Positions 1 to 7,792 of a DNA stretch of 64,000 nucleotides are shown in pieces (position 1 is the first letter of the stretch; every line of letters begins with the position of its first letter). This stretch comes from Oscillospiraceae bacterium. Its GTDB lineage: Bacteria; Bacillota; Clostridia; Oscillospirales; Ruminococcaceae. Under the pieces are notes generated by a model that saw only the letters and a list, made by a program, of their open reading frames with translations, was not told the DNA's origin and did not search any database. The position numbers and the translations under genes were made by a program. Location: the NCBI GenBank assembly GCA_009780025.1, contig WRAV01000007.1, positions 1-64,000 of the forward strand, in the 5' to 3' direction.

Positions 1-119
1 AATTAAGGTAAGTTTGTTAACTTTCAACTATTCGCTCTCTCGCAGGGTTTGTTTGACATGCGCTTTTTTGTAAGATGCATTTCTTAGAAAAATGGCTTGA
101 CATCTAATAGTTGGTCACC

Positions 120-512
120 TCAATACGCGAATGTGTCTGCGTTGTCGGACCGGGCGCTTTGTTCACTAATAATCAACAGGGAAGTGCGGTTGGGCACGCA
201 GACCGCCATCTGACCCGGCAGGGACAAAAAACCGCTGCGCACACAGATTTGGTCCGGGCAGTCGGAGCAGACAAAGGTGGCCGCGCCGTCTCTCAGCAAA
301 AAGCGCACGTTTACTTCGTCGGGCTCAAACATTATTTCGTCGGCAGTGGACAAAGGTGATCTCCAGACAATTTGTCCGCTGATGCTCACCTGCGCGAACT
401 GATCGCCATACGAGATGACTGTGCCACGCCAGGCATAGGCTAAAAGGGCCAGCAAAACTAGCCCCGCAAAAAAACAGATATCCCGCCTGTTCAGTAGCTT
501 TCGCTGTATCAT
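120..512 (-). CDS. NusG domain II-like membrane-anchored protein
   Basis: This 130-residue protein has one N-terminal membrane segment (about residues 12-30). The rest resembles the NusG domain II family: a beta-rich domain holding CSDCPDQICVRSG followed by a proline/glycine turn and CVPNR. These stand-alone proteins are frequent in Clostridia and often lie in Gx/Rnf or FAD:protein FMN transferase neighbourhoods, but no such neighbour is visible here because the window starts just downstream. The start at 512 is preceded by a GAGG-type binding site. The exact function is not known; the family assignment comes from the motif only. Confidence 0.7.
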   Translation of the reverse strand: MIQRKLLNRRDICFFAGLVLLALLAYAWRGTVISYGDQFAQVSISGQIVWRSPLSTADEIMFEPDEVNVRFLLRDGAATFVCSDCPDQICVRSGFLSLPGQMAVCVPNRTSLLIISEQSARSDNADTFAY

Positions 513-673
513 ATGAGCCTCGCCGTCTTTTGTTTAGATAGCTCCACCGCACTAAATTTACATCATTTTCAGCGAGGTGTCAACGGTTTGATGGTTTGTG
601 TAAACGCCTTGATAAAACAAAACGCGCCCCCAGAAACCTGGGAACGCGAGCTGTCCCGGCAGTTAGCCGGTGG

Positions 674-747
674 CGCGCTTGAAGGGATTCGAACCCCTGA
701 CCTTCTGATTCGTAGTCAGACACTCTATCCAACTGAGCTACAAGCGC
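674..747 (-). tRNA. tRNA-Arg (anticodon ACG)
   Basis: Read on the minus strand, a 7-bp acceptor stem GCGCTTG/CAAGCGC encloses a D-arm (TAGCTCAGTTGGATAGA), an anticodon arm CTGAC-TACGAAT-CAG with anticodon ACG, and a T-arm with the invariant TTCGAAT loop. The discriminator base is G and CCA is not encoded. ACG is normally deaminated to ICG and reads CGU/CGC/CGA. The gene stands alone, with no tRNA cluster around it. Confidence 0.95.
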
Positions 748-865
748 GTGTGTGAAGAACTATCATAATATACCACCTGCAACCCGAAAAGTCAATAGTT
801 TACTTTCTAAACTTTCAAAATGCAAAATTATGGGATTAAGCGCTAATTATTTTGACATTATGTAG

Positions 866-894
866 TTGAAAACGCCGTGACTTGTTGATATAAT
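866..894 (+). promoter_or_regulatory. sigma-A type promoter
   Basis: TTGAAA at 866-871, a 17-base spacer and a perfect TATAAT at 889-894 lie about 65 bases upstream of the GTG start of the surface protein. Confidence 0.75.
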
Positions 895-959
895 GAGAGT
901 TGGAAAACGTCGAATTTTGTCGAATAAAAATTAAAGAGATAACAGCTGGGGTGAGTTTT

Positions 960-2234
960 GTGAAAAAATTATTGATGGTTTTGGTCGCTTTTTGCTGCGT
1001 GTCGGCGCTGGCAGCCCCGCTAGCGGCAGTTAGCGCGGTCACCTTTGTCGACGACTTTACTATGCGGATAAACCCGGACATCAGAACCACCGATCCTGCA
1101 TTTCCCTCGCTGGTTGAAGTGCGCAGAGCCACAACAGACAATCGTGACGCGTCTCAGCTGACCATACGGTCGGGCGTAAACCGGGGCGGGGTGCGCTACC
1201 GGATAAACGGCCTTGAGAGAATACACCTGCGCGTGTATTCTCCGGTGGGGACGTTTGCCGGTGTGCACGGGGGAACCGGCGAACTTTACTTTGGCGTTAC
1301 CCATCCACCCTACCACCCGAGCCAGGTAATTGACGCCTACTTTTTTGATGGGCGCATTTACGCGGACCACTGGGGGTGGTACGCGCTTAGAGGGAGCAGG
1401 CCGCACCTGGTTTTTGAGTCGGTGAGCAATCCGCCCCCGCGGAACCTGCTGCAAAATATGGGCGTTAACGTTTATGTGGCCCCCACTTTGGCCGGGCCGA
1501 GAACGCGTGTTCCCCTTGAACGGGCCGCGATACATTCGACGACCCTGGGTTGCGGCTCTCTCACGGTGATTGAGGACTTCCAGAGTACGGTAGGGAGAAT
1601 ACCGCCAACTGCACGCTACCTTTGGGTTGAGATAAACGACCCCGGTGACAACAGGCTGGACCAGGAAGGCCAGCGCACTTCGTTAGCGTGGGTGAACTTG
1701 AGCGGAAGGGCCCTGCGCATGGGTCTGCCACCGGAAGAATTTTTCCCGCCTGGTGGTGTTGTGCAAACGCCGGAGCCACCGGTACCGCCAACTCCGCCTC
1801 CGCCGCCTTCACCACCGACACCGCCTGCGCCGCCCTCTGCCCCTGCGCAGCCACAGGCGCGCCCTGCGGCCCCTACGGCGCCTGCTCGGCAGCCCGCACG
1901 GCCAACCACGCCTCCGCCCGAACCACCGCAGCCGCCGGAGCCACCCGAGCCGACCAGAGAGGCCCCCAGCACTCCGGCTACGGCTCAGGGAGTAAGGGCT
2001 ACGCAGCCTTCTCTTCCACGGCAGCAGCCACTACCGCCGCCGGAGCCACCGCCGCCATCGGTGCACCATCAAACAGCGGCACAGGCCGATGAGCTGATAA
2101 TCTACGAAATATCTCGCCAGCCGCAGCGCACCACCTCGACCTGGCCGGTTATTTTGTACATACTAGTCATCTCGTCGCTTATCGGTTACCTGCTCTTGCG
2201 CTCGCGCAAAACGGCAAAGAAGAGGGGAAGGTAA
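960..2234 (+). CDS. exported proline-rich protein with C-terminal membrane anchor
   Basis: I do not recognise this family. Starting at the GTG at 960 gives a 424-residue protein with a clear signal peptide (KKLLMVLVAF, then Ala-rich cleavage region), a globular part of about 235 residues, a strongly Pro/Ala-rich segment at about 265-375, and a C-terminal hydrophobic helix (about 395-413) followed by a basic tail (RSRKTAKKRGR). The layout resembles a surface protein held off the membrane by a Pro-rich stalk; no LPXTG motif is seen. An upstream ATG in frame at 900 would bury the signal peptide, so GTG 960 is preferred. A consensus promoter lies just upstream and an inverted repeat follows the stop, so it is probably monocistronic. 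Confidence 0.8.
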   Translation: MKKLLMVLVAFCCVSALAAPLAAVSAVTFVDDFTMRINPDIRTTDPAFPSLVEVRRATTDNRDASQLTIRSGVNRGGVRYRINGLERIHLRVYSPVGTFAGVHGGTGELYFGVTHPPYHPSQVIDAYFFDGRIYADHWGWYALRGSRPHLVFESVSNPPPRNLLQNMGVNVYVAPTLAGPRTRVPLERAAIHSTTLGCGSLTVIEDFQSTVGRIPPTARYLWVEINDPGDNRLDQEGQRTSLAWVNLSGRALRMGLPPEEFFPPGGVVQTPEPPVPPTPPPPPSPPTPPAPPSAPAQPQARPAAPTAPARQPARPTTPPPEPPQPPEPPEPTREAPSTPATAQGVRATQPSLPRQQPLPPPEPPPPSVHHQTAAQADELIIYEISRQPQRTTSTWPVILYILVISSLIGYLLLRSRKTAKKRGR

Positions 2235-2244
2235 ACACATTGTC

Positions 2245-2285
2245 AGGCAAAGCCCACCCGCCAATTCGGCCGGTGGGCTTTGCCT
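2245..2285 (+). terminator. inverted repeat, probable terminator
   Basis: A 14-bp stem (AGGCAAAGCCCACC pairing with GGTGGGCTTTGCCT) lies 10 bases after the surface-protein stop codon. There is no T-run on the plus strand, so the terminator role is inferred from strength and position. Confidence 0.6.
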
Positions 2286-2345
2286 ATGTTACGACAGTGT
2301 TACAAAGCCTTAATAGTTTGCTTACATTTTGCAGCTTGTTTTCAC

Positions 2346-2374
2346 TTGAATATTCTGCTCAAACAGTTTATTAT
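2346..2374 (+). promoter_or_regulatory. sigma-A type promoter
   Basis: TTGAAT at 2346, a 17-base spacer and TATTAT at 2369, about 100 bases before the pseudokinase start. Confidence 0.55.
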
Positions 2375-2474
2375 AAGATAGGAGCGCTTTGTAATTTTCC
2401 GGTAAGATTTAGAGTTATGAATACATGTTCTCAAACACACTGAGCAACTTGTTTTATTTTGGAAGGTGAAGCCT

Positions 2475-4325
2475 ATGTTAATTGGAGCCGAGGGTCGCTG
2501 CCCACACTGCATAGAACCGGTCAGCGGGTCTTTTTGCACGTCCTGCGGCAAAAGCCCGGATGACATTTGCGACGTCCAGTACGCCAGGGCGGGGACAGTT
2601 GTTGGCGGGCGCTACCTCCTGGGTGCCTGCGTGCGAAAAAACGGAGAGGGCGCGCTATATGCGGGCCTTGACAAAATGCTGCAGCAAAAGGTTTGGGTTA
2701 GGGAGTATTTCCCCCAGACTATAGCGCAGCGAGACATTGCCACCGGGCGGATAAATCCGCTTTCCGGTTGTGGGGCCCAGTACAAGGCCCTCATGTCCGA
2801 TTTTGTGGACAGCTGCAACGAAGTGCGCCGCCTCAGCGTCACCGAGCAGGTTGTCCCGCTTGAGAACGCTATTTCCGAGAATAACACCGTCTATGCCGTC
2901 TACAAAGGGCTCGACCTTGTGAGCTTTGAGGATTACTTAGAAGAACAGGGAGGCATGTTGGGTTTTAGGCAGGCCTATGCTTTGCTGCAACCTATCTGCA
3001 ACACCCTGGAGCTGCTGCACTCGCACGGGCAGGTGCACCGGGGAATTTCGCCCTACAGCATTTACATGGGGCCGGATGGCAAACTCTATCTCTGGGATTT
3101 TGCTTTGGGTGCTACACGTACAGCCGGCAGCGAGCTCGACAGTGAGCTTTTCTCGGGCTACAGCGCCCCCGAGCAGTACTCCCCCAATGGGTGGCAGGGT
3201 AGCTGGACCGATGTCTATGCTATGGGCGCGCTCTTCTACCGAACCCTGACAGGCGTTGTGCCGCCAAAGTCCATACGCATAGACAAAGAGCAAAATCAGC
3301 TGGCCCGCCCAAGCGAGCTGCAAAACGGACTGAGCGAGGATATTTCCAGGACAATAATGGCGGCGATGTTCCCAACTGCGGAAGACAGGTTGCAAACTGT
3401 GCAGACTTTCCTTTCCCGGATGGTCGAACAGCGCCCGGCCAGCACATCTGTCTACGACTTGGGCAATTCGCGCCGGGCAAATGCAAACAGTGAACCGCAC
3501 AAAAAGCCTCCCCCCCGACGCCCGGCGCCTGTCAAGCAGGAGACGCGCGAGGAGCCCTCTGTACGCCCCCAAAAACAGCGGGAAAGGGGAGGGAGCACCT
3601 TCAAGTATGTGGTGCTTGGAACCCTGATTATGCTGGTGGTTTTGCTAGGTGTGCTCTACTACTTCATGACTACCACCATATGGGATATTCTGGGCGGTGG
3701 GGCTGGGCCTGCGCCGGATCCGGACTACGAGTACGGGTATTATGTAGATCCGCCTGTGGAAAACGTGCCTGTGGCGAGTGTCCCCAATTTTGTAGGCAGG
3801 CAGTTCTCTGATTTTGAGAACGACCCCGATTACCTGGAAAGGTTTACATTCGATGCCCGGTTTGAGCGCAGGCCGGAGAGGCAGGGCGGGGAAGTTTACG
3901 ACCAGAGCCCGGACCCGGGGTCGCCTATGCCCTCAGCTGAGCCGATACGCATTGTCCTCTGGATTAACCTGGAGGATGTGGAAATGCCCGAACTTGTGGG
4001 CTTACCGCTTGAAGAGGCCACCGCGCTGCTGGCCGAGCTGGAAATATTAGAGCCGCAAACATTGACGCGAATAAGCACTGAACCTGAAGGAACCGTGCTG
4101 CAAACTGTTCCCGAAGAGGGGGCGATGCTTAGCCCTGCCCGGGACACCGTTGTGTTGATTGTGTCCGTACAGCCCGAGATAACCCAGGGTGCCCATGACC
4201 CATCGCCCGGTGGTGGCGGCGGGACACTTCTCCCGCCTGGCTGGCAGCACTTGAGCCCCGCGGAGTTTGCGCAGTTAAGCCCGGAACAACAAGCCGCGGT
4301 ATTGGCCGCTCAACGGGGCGGATAA
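2475..4325 (+). CDS. zinc-ribbon, Ser/Thr pseudokinase with two PASTA domains
   Basis: A 616-residue membrane protein. A GGAAGGTG site 6 bases upstream favours the ATG at 2475 over the GTG at 2466. Order of parts: zinc ribbon (Cys9, 12, 21, 24), protein-kinase fold (about 40-320), basic Pro-rich linker, one membrane helix (about 377-399), PASTA 1 (about 435-498), PASTA 2 (about 501-566), and a Gly/Pro/Gln-rich tail. Catalytic residues are degraded: the VAIK lysine is Arg76, HRD is HRG (188-190), the following Asn is Ser195, and DFG is DFA (208-210). APE (231-233) and DVYAMG remain. It therefore looks like a pseudokinase that could sense peptidoglycan or lipid II through PASTA and signal by binding rather than phosphorylation. 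Active PrkC/Stk1 kinases have the same PASTA layout but keep these residues. It is followed closely by yebC, possibly co-transcribed. Confidence 0.85.
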   Translation: MLIGAEGRCPHCIEPVSGSFCTSCGKSPDDICDVQYARAGTVVGGRYLLGACVRKNGEGALYAGLDKMLQQKVWVREYFPQTIAQRDIATGRINPLSGCGAQYKALMSDFVDSCNEVRRLSVTEQVVPLENAISENNTVYAVYKGLDLVSFEDYLEEQGGMLGFRQAYALLQPICNTLELLHSHGQVHRGISPYSIYMGPDGKLYLWDFALGATRTAGSELDSELFSGYSAPEQYSPNGWQGSWTDVYAMGALFYRTLTGVVPPKSIRIDKEQNQLARPSELQNGLSEDISRTIMAAMFPTAEDRLQTVQTFLSRMVEQRPASTSVYDLGNSRRANANSEPHKKPPPRRPAPVKQETREEPSVRPQKQRERGGSTFKYVVLGTLIMLVVLLGVLYYFMTTTIWDILGGGAGPAPDPDYEYGYYVDPPVENVPVASVPNFVGRQFSDFENDPDYLERFTFDARFERRPERQGGEVYDQSPDPGSPMPSAEPIRIVLWINLEDVEMPELVGLPLEEATALLAELEILEPQTLTRISTEPEGTVLQTVPEEGAMLSPARDTVVLIVSVQPEITQGAHDPSPGGGGGTLLPPGWQHLSPAEFAQLSPEQQAAVLAAQRGG

Positions 4326-4352
4326 CCATTAACCAATAACAGGGAGGTTCCC

Positions 4353-5069
4353 ATGGCTGGGCATTCTAAATGGAATAACATCAAGCGCAAGAAGGAAAAG
4401 ACCGATTCTCAGCGGGCAAAAATCTTTACCAAGATGGGCCGGGAGATTTCGGTAGCGGTGAGAGAAGGCGGTCCCGATCCAGCGTCAAACGGCAAGCTGC
4501 GGGAGGTAATCGCCAAAGCGAAGTCTCTTAACCTGCCAAACGACAACATAGAGCGGGCAATCAAGAAGGCGGGGAGCGACAAGGCCCAGTACGAGCAAAT
4601 TCTCTACGAGGGCTACGGCCCGCAAGGGGTGGCGGTAATGGTCGATTGCCTGACCGAAAATCGCAACCGCACCGCGGGTGATTTGCGCCACTACTTTGAC
4701 AAGTACGGCGGCAACCTGGGCCAGAGCGGCAGCGTGGGCTTTTTGTTTGAGCGTAAGGGTATACTCCTGCTGGAGAGTGCCGGCCTGGATGAAGGCAAAG
4801 TCATGGACGATTGCCTGGAAGCGGGTGCGCTGGATTTTAGTTTTGAGGGTGAGGCTTTGGAGATAACCTCGCCGCCGGACGACACCCTGGCAGTACGCGA
4901 AGCCATGGAGAAAAAGGGTTATCGATTCGAGATGGCCCAGGCCGAGTACGTGCCCGCGACCTATGTAAAGCTGGGCGAAGAGGACACAGTGCGAATGGAA
5001 AAGCTCCTTGAGATGCTGGAATCGCACGACGATGTGCAGGAAATCTGGCACAACTGGGAAGACGCCTAG
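4353..5069 (+). CDS. yebC: YebC/PmpR family protein
   Basis: At 238 residues it has the usual length, and it shows the diagnostic N-terminus MAGHSKWNNIKRKK and the downstream NLPNDNIERAIKKA and TENRNRT motifs. YebC/TACO1-family members were first described as DNA-binding regulators; some have since been linked to translation through difficult nascent sequences. AGGGAGG stands 7 bases before the ATG. It lies 27 bases downstream of the pseudokinase and may share its transcript. A small hairpin overlaps its stop codon (5065-5090). Identification is secure; which role it plays here is not known. Confidence 0.95.
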   Translation: MAGHSKWNNIKRKKEKTDSQRAKIFTKMGREISVAVREGGPDPASNGKLREVIAKAKSLNLPNDNIERAIKKAGSDKAQYEQILYEGYGPQGVAVMVDCLTENRNRTAGDLRHYFDKYGGNLGQSGSVGFLFERKGILLLESAGLDEGKVMDDCLEAGALDFSFEGEALEITSPPDDTLAVREAMEKKGYRFEMAQAEYVPATYVKLGEEDTVRMEKLLEMLESHDDVQEIWHNWEDA

Positions 5070-5274
5070 GGGCATGTGAACCCATAGGCCGGGTAGTGAG
5101 CTCTTAAAAAGTTTGAGAATTTTTTACATAGCTTGTAAGCTCACCGTAATATTTTGTGTATCCCACAGGTTCTAGTGTATAAGAGCCTGCGAGGCAGGTC
5201 GGACCCCGAGAGATGGCCGGTTTTGCCGCAATATCCCATCCGTTTGAGAGAGGGAAACACAAAGGAGATGCCAC

Positions 5275-6438
5275 ATGAAAAAGCGAATAATTTTACTGGT
5301 AGGTGCGATTTTACTGGCTGTCAGCCTTGCCTTTACCGCGTGTGCTGGCGCCGCTCCGGCACCGACTACGGCTGCCCCATCGCCAGCGGCGCCCCGGTTG
5401 GAGGACCCTGCGATGCCGGTGACGGGCGGCGGAGCAATTGCCTTCCAGAGAAATGTGTACGCGGCAGCAGATGTGGGGTGGGCCGAAGCCATGCTGGTGG
5501 AAGAGGCTGACTTCGCCATGGATTTTGAAATAGTTCCGGTTACCGGGGGTCCGGGCATGGAAATGCCTGCAGAACACCCTGCTGGCGACATGCTTGTGGC
5601 TGGAGGGAACGCTATGGGCCAGGTGCCCACAACCCGACGTATGATAGTCACGACTTACAGCCTCACAGCCGAGACTATGGAGTTCGAGGTCAGCAGAAAC
5701 TTTATAAGAGACATTATCCACGACTTTGGTGGGTATATTTCCGGTTCGTGGGAGGGTGGTAGAGGCTACCGCGATGTTCACCGCGAACGGGAAGCCTCCT
5801 TCACTTTGCGCATCCCTACCGGGCGGGTTCACGAGTTTGTTGCGCTGATGGGGGAGAACACCAATGTAGTCGACACCAGTGTGCACACCGAGGACATCAC
5901 CGCCAGCTTTTTCGACAACACGGCCCGCTTGGCCTCCCTGGTAAACCAGGAAAGCTTGCTGGTCGGCCTGTTGGATGCCGAGGATGCGGGACTTGAGTAT
6001 ATTCTGCAAGTCCACCGGGAGCTCGCCTTTGTTCGCCACCAAATTGAATACCTAAACACGACAATCCAGAGGCAGGAGCACAGTGTCAGCTACTCAACAG
6101 TGAATATACGCTTGCGGGAAGTAATACAGTACAGGCCTGTCTACGACCTGCCTACAACCTTCGGCGAGCGGATCAGCCAAGCTGTTTCCAGTTCTTGGGA
6201 TAACTTTGTTTGGCATTCGCAGAACACGTTTATCCGTGCTATCGGGCGGTTCCCGTTCTTCATCGTGAACCTGCTGCAATTTGTGTTCTGGGTTGCGGTG
6301 TTCTTGATTGTCCGCATGTTTATCCGCAAAAAGAAGGGTCGGTTGCCCGGTGAGAGCACCTTCGAGTGGCTGCCAATTGGACGGATAAGAAAAGGCAAGG
6401 CTCCCGCAAAGCCTGAAACTGATAGAGATGATAACTAA
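5275..6438 (+). CDS. DUF4349 domain lipoprotein
   Basis: A 387-residue protein with a lipoprotein signal: basic start, hydrophobic core and FTACAG lipobox with the acylated Cys at about residue 22. An Ala/Pro-rich linker follows, then the DUF4349 region (about 120-290), which includes a long helical, coiled-coil-like part around HRELAFVRHQIEYLNTTIQ. A membrane helix sits near 325-345, followed by a short basic cytoplasmic tail. DUF4349 proteins are common in Firmicutes and have no firm function; membrane or envelope stress roles have been suggested. AAGGAG precedes the ATG. A stem with T-run follows, so it appears to be a single-gene unit. Confidence 0.9.
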   Translation: MKKRIILLVGAILLAVSLAFTACAGAAPAPTTAAPSPAAPRLEDPAMPVTGGGAIAFQRNVYAAADVGWAEAMLVEEADFAMDFEIVPVTGGPGMEMPAEHPAGDMLVAGGNAMGQVPTTRRMIVTTYSLTAETMEFEVSRNFIRDIIHDFGGYISGSWEGGRGYRDVHREREASFTLRIPTGRVHEFVALMGENTNVVDTSVHTEDITASFFDNTARLASLVNQESLLVGLLDAEDAGLEYILQVHRELAFVRHQIEYLNTTIQRQEHSVSYSTVNIRLREVIQYRPVYDLPTTFGERISQAVSSSWDNFVWHSQNTFIRAIGRFPFFIVNLLQFVFWVAVFLIVRMFIRKKKGRLPGESTFEWLPIGRIRKGKAPAKPETDRDDN

Positions 6439-6469
6439 AATTTACCTTAAAATACATTGATTATAAAAT

Positions 6470-6496
6470 CCGGTCTGCACAAGCGGGCCGGGTTTT
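6470..6496 (+). terminator. intrinsic terminator
   Basis: A 9-bp stem (CCGGTCTGC with GCGGGCCGG, two G-U pairs), an ACAA loop and five T residues follow the DUF4349 gene. Confidence 0.8.
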
Positions 6497-6548
6497 TGCT
6501 ATAGTTCGTCTGAAATATGGCTGCAACACTGAATATATAGTCAGCAGG

Positions 6549-7599
6549 CTTCAAAAATGCCACAAGGGTTGCGTGTGTTTTGTTTTTTGCAAATGTCGTA
6601 GGGTGTGGGGTTTTCTCTCACGAGTTCCATGGGCGCACCTCCTGTGTAGGCCGCAGCGACCCTGACGCGCTGCTTGTGTAAGTCCCAGGTCAAGATATTA
6701 AGGTCAAGTTCAAGGTCATAATCTTAATCAGCCTTCGGGCGAGGATAATGTGCCGCTCATGCCGCGGGGGCACTTACTTTCTTTGTCTCGCCAAAGAGAA
6801 AGTAAGCAAAAGAAAGGCGACTGGGGGAGGACCGGGTCTGTCTCGCAAAGGTCGCTCGCAAACAACTCCCCCAGACCCCCACTGGTGGGTCAAGGGCACG
6901 TTGGTGGGGGCGGTAGGTATGCGGACTGGTGATTCTGCTCCGCAGCGGACAGTATTGTCAACAACGGCACAGTTTGCAGCGAACACCTCACCGCGAAGAT
7001 TCCTTATTCTAAACCCGGGCTCGCATAGCGGCTGGGTAGGTTTGCTGGTAATCCTTACGATGGAATTGCACGACTTATCCAGCGGCTATGCCGGCAGGGG
7101 TTTAACTTCGCGGCGAAACGCTTGATGTCAGATATGCTGCTGTTGACAAGTCGGGAGCTCGTAATAATTACACGCCAACAGACGTTCTGGTTTTCGCTTA
7201 CCTGTCCGTATAGAGGGGGTCTGGGGGAGTTGAGAGCGACAGTGCTTGGAGCTCTCCCGGTTCTCCCCCAGTCGCTTTTCTTTTGCTTACTTTATCTTTG
7301 GCGAGACAAAGAAAAGTAAGTGCCTCCGCGGCAGGAGCGGCACATTAGTCTCGCCCGCAGGCGAATTTAAATTAAGACCTTGAACTGGAACTTGACCTTA
7401 AGACCCAGAACTGTACCTTGATCAAGCGGCGCGTCGAGGTCGCCGCGCCCTACACACCGCACAAAGCCCGCAGGCGGGAAAACCCTGTCCCTACAGCACG
7501 GTTAGGTTTGTGGGAATTGGCCAGGATGCCCGGGTGCGTGTCCCCTGCACGCAAAACCTTGACCTTAAAACTCACTCAACCTTTGCGGCATTTTTGAAG
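6549..7599. repeat. large imperfect palindrome of about 1.05 kb
   Basis: The stretch between the DUF4349 terminator and 7.6 kb holds no convincing gene. It reads as one long inverted repeat. Matching arm segments, outside to inside: CTTCAAAAATGCC (6549) with GGCATTTTTGAAG (7587); GTGTAGGCCGCAGCGACC with GGTCGCCGCGCCCTACAC; runs of AAGGTCAAG/CTTGACCTT; GTGCCGCTCATGCCGC with GCGGCAGGAGCGGCAC; TTTGTCTCGCC with GGCGAGACAAA; GGCGACTGGGGGAG with CTCCCCCAGTCG; ACTCCCCCAGACCCCC with its complement; TTGTCAACAACGGCA with TGCTGCTGTTGACAAG; and GCATAGCGGCTGG with CCAGCGGCTATGC near the centre. No transposase is seen. A shorter relative lies at 21377-21613. Confidence 0.85.
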
Positions 7600-7640
7600 T
7601 GGAATGAGTATAGCGCCAAATGCGCGAGGTGTGCAAATGC

Positions 7641-7669
7641 TTGTTTTTTGGGAGGAGATGGGGTATACT
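7641..7669 (+). promoter_or_regulatory. probable promoter of the scaffold/GTPase unit
   Basis: TTGTTT at 7641, a 17-base spacer and TATACT at 7664. It leaves a leader of about 115 bases before the ATG at 7793. Confidence 0.5.
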
Positions 7670-7792
7670 GGTGACGGGTAAAAATAAGAAGAGCGTTGTT
7701 GGATATTATCCTTCAAGCCGCGCAGCACAACCTCCGGAGTGAGCCGGGTGCGATAAGGCAGCGGATGGAGGATACGGAGGTTTACTGACGGA

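Noticed and set aside
1561-2092. Several Ala/Gly/Pro-rich frames overlapping the surface-protein gene
   Set aside because: They are frame-shifted readings of the CCG-rich stalk region and have no start signals.
5065-5090. Hairpin at the yebC stop codon as terminator
   Set aside because: GCCTA-GGG/CCC-TAGGC can pair but no T-run follows; too weak to list as a terminator.
6748-7319. Open frames of 60-125 codons inside the large palindrome
   Set aside because: They follow the repeat arms, lack binding sites and recognisable protein features, and appear on both strands as expected for inverted repeats.
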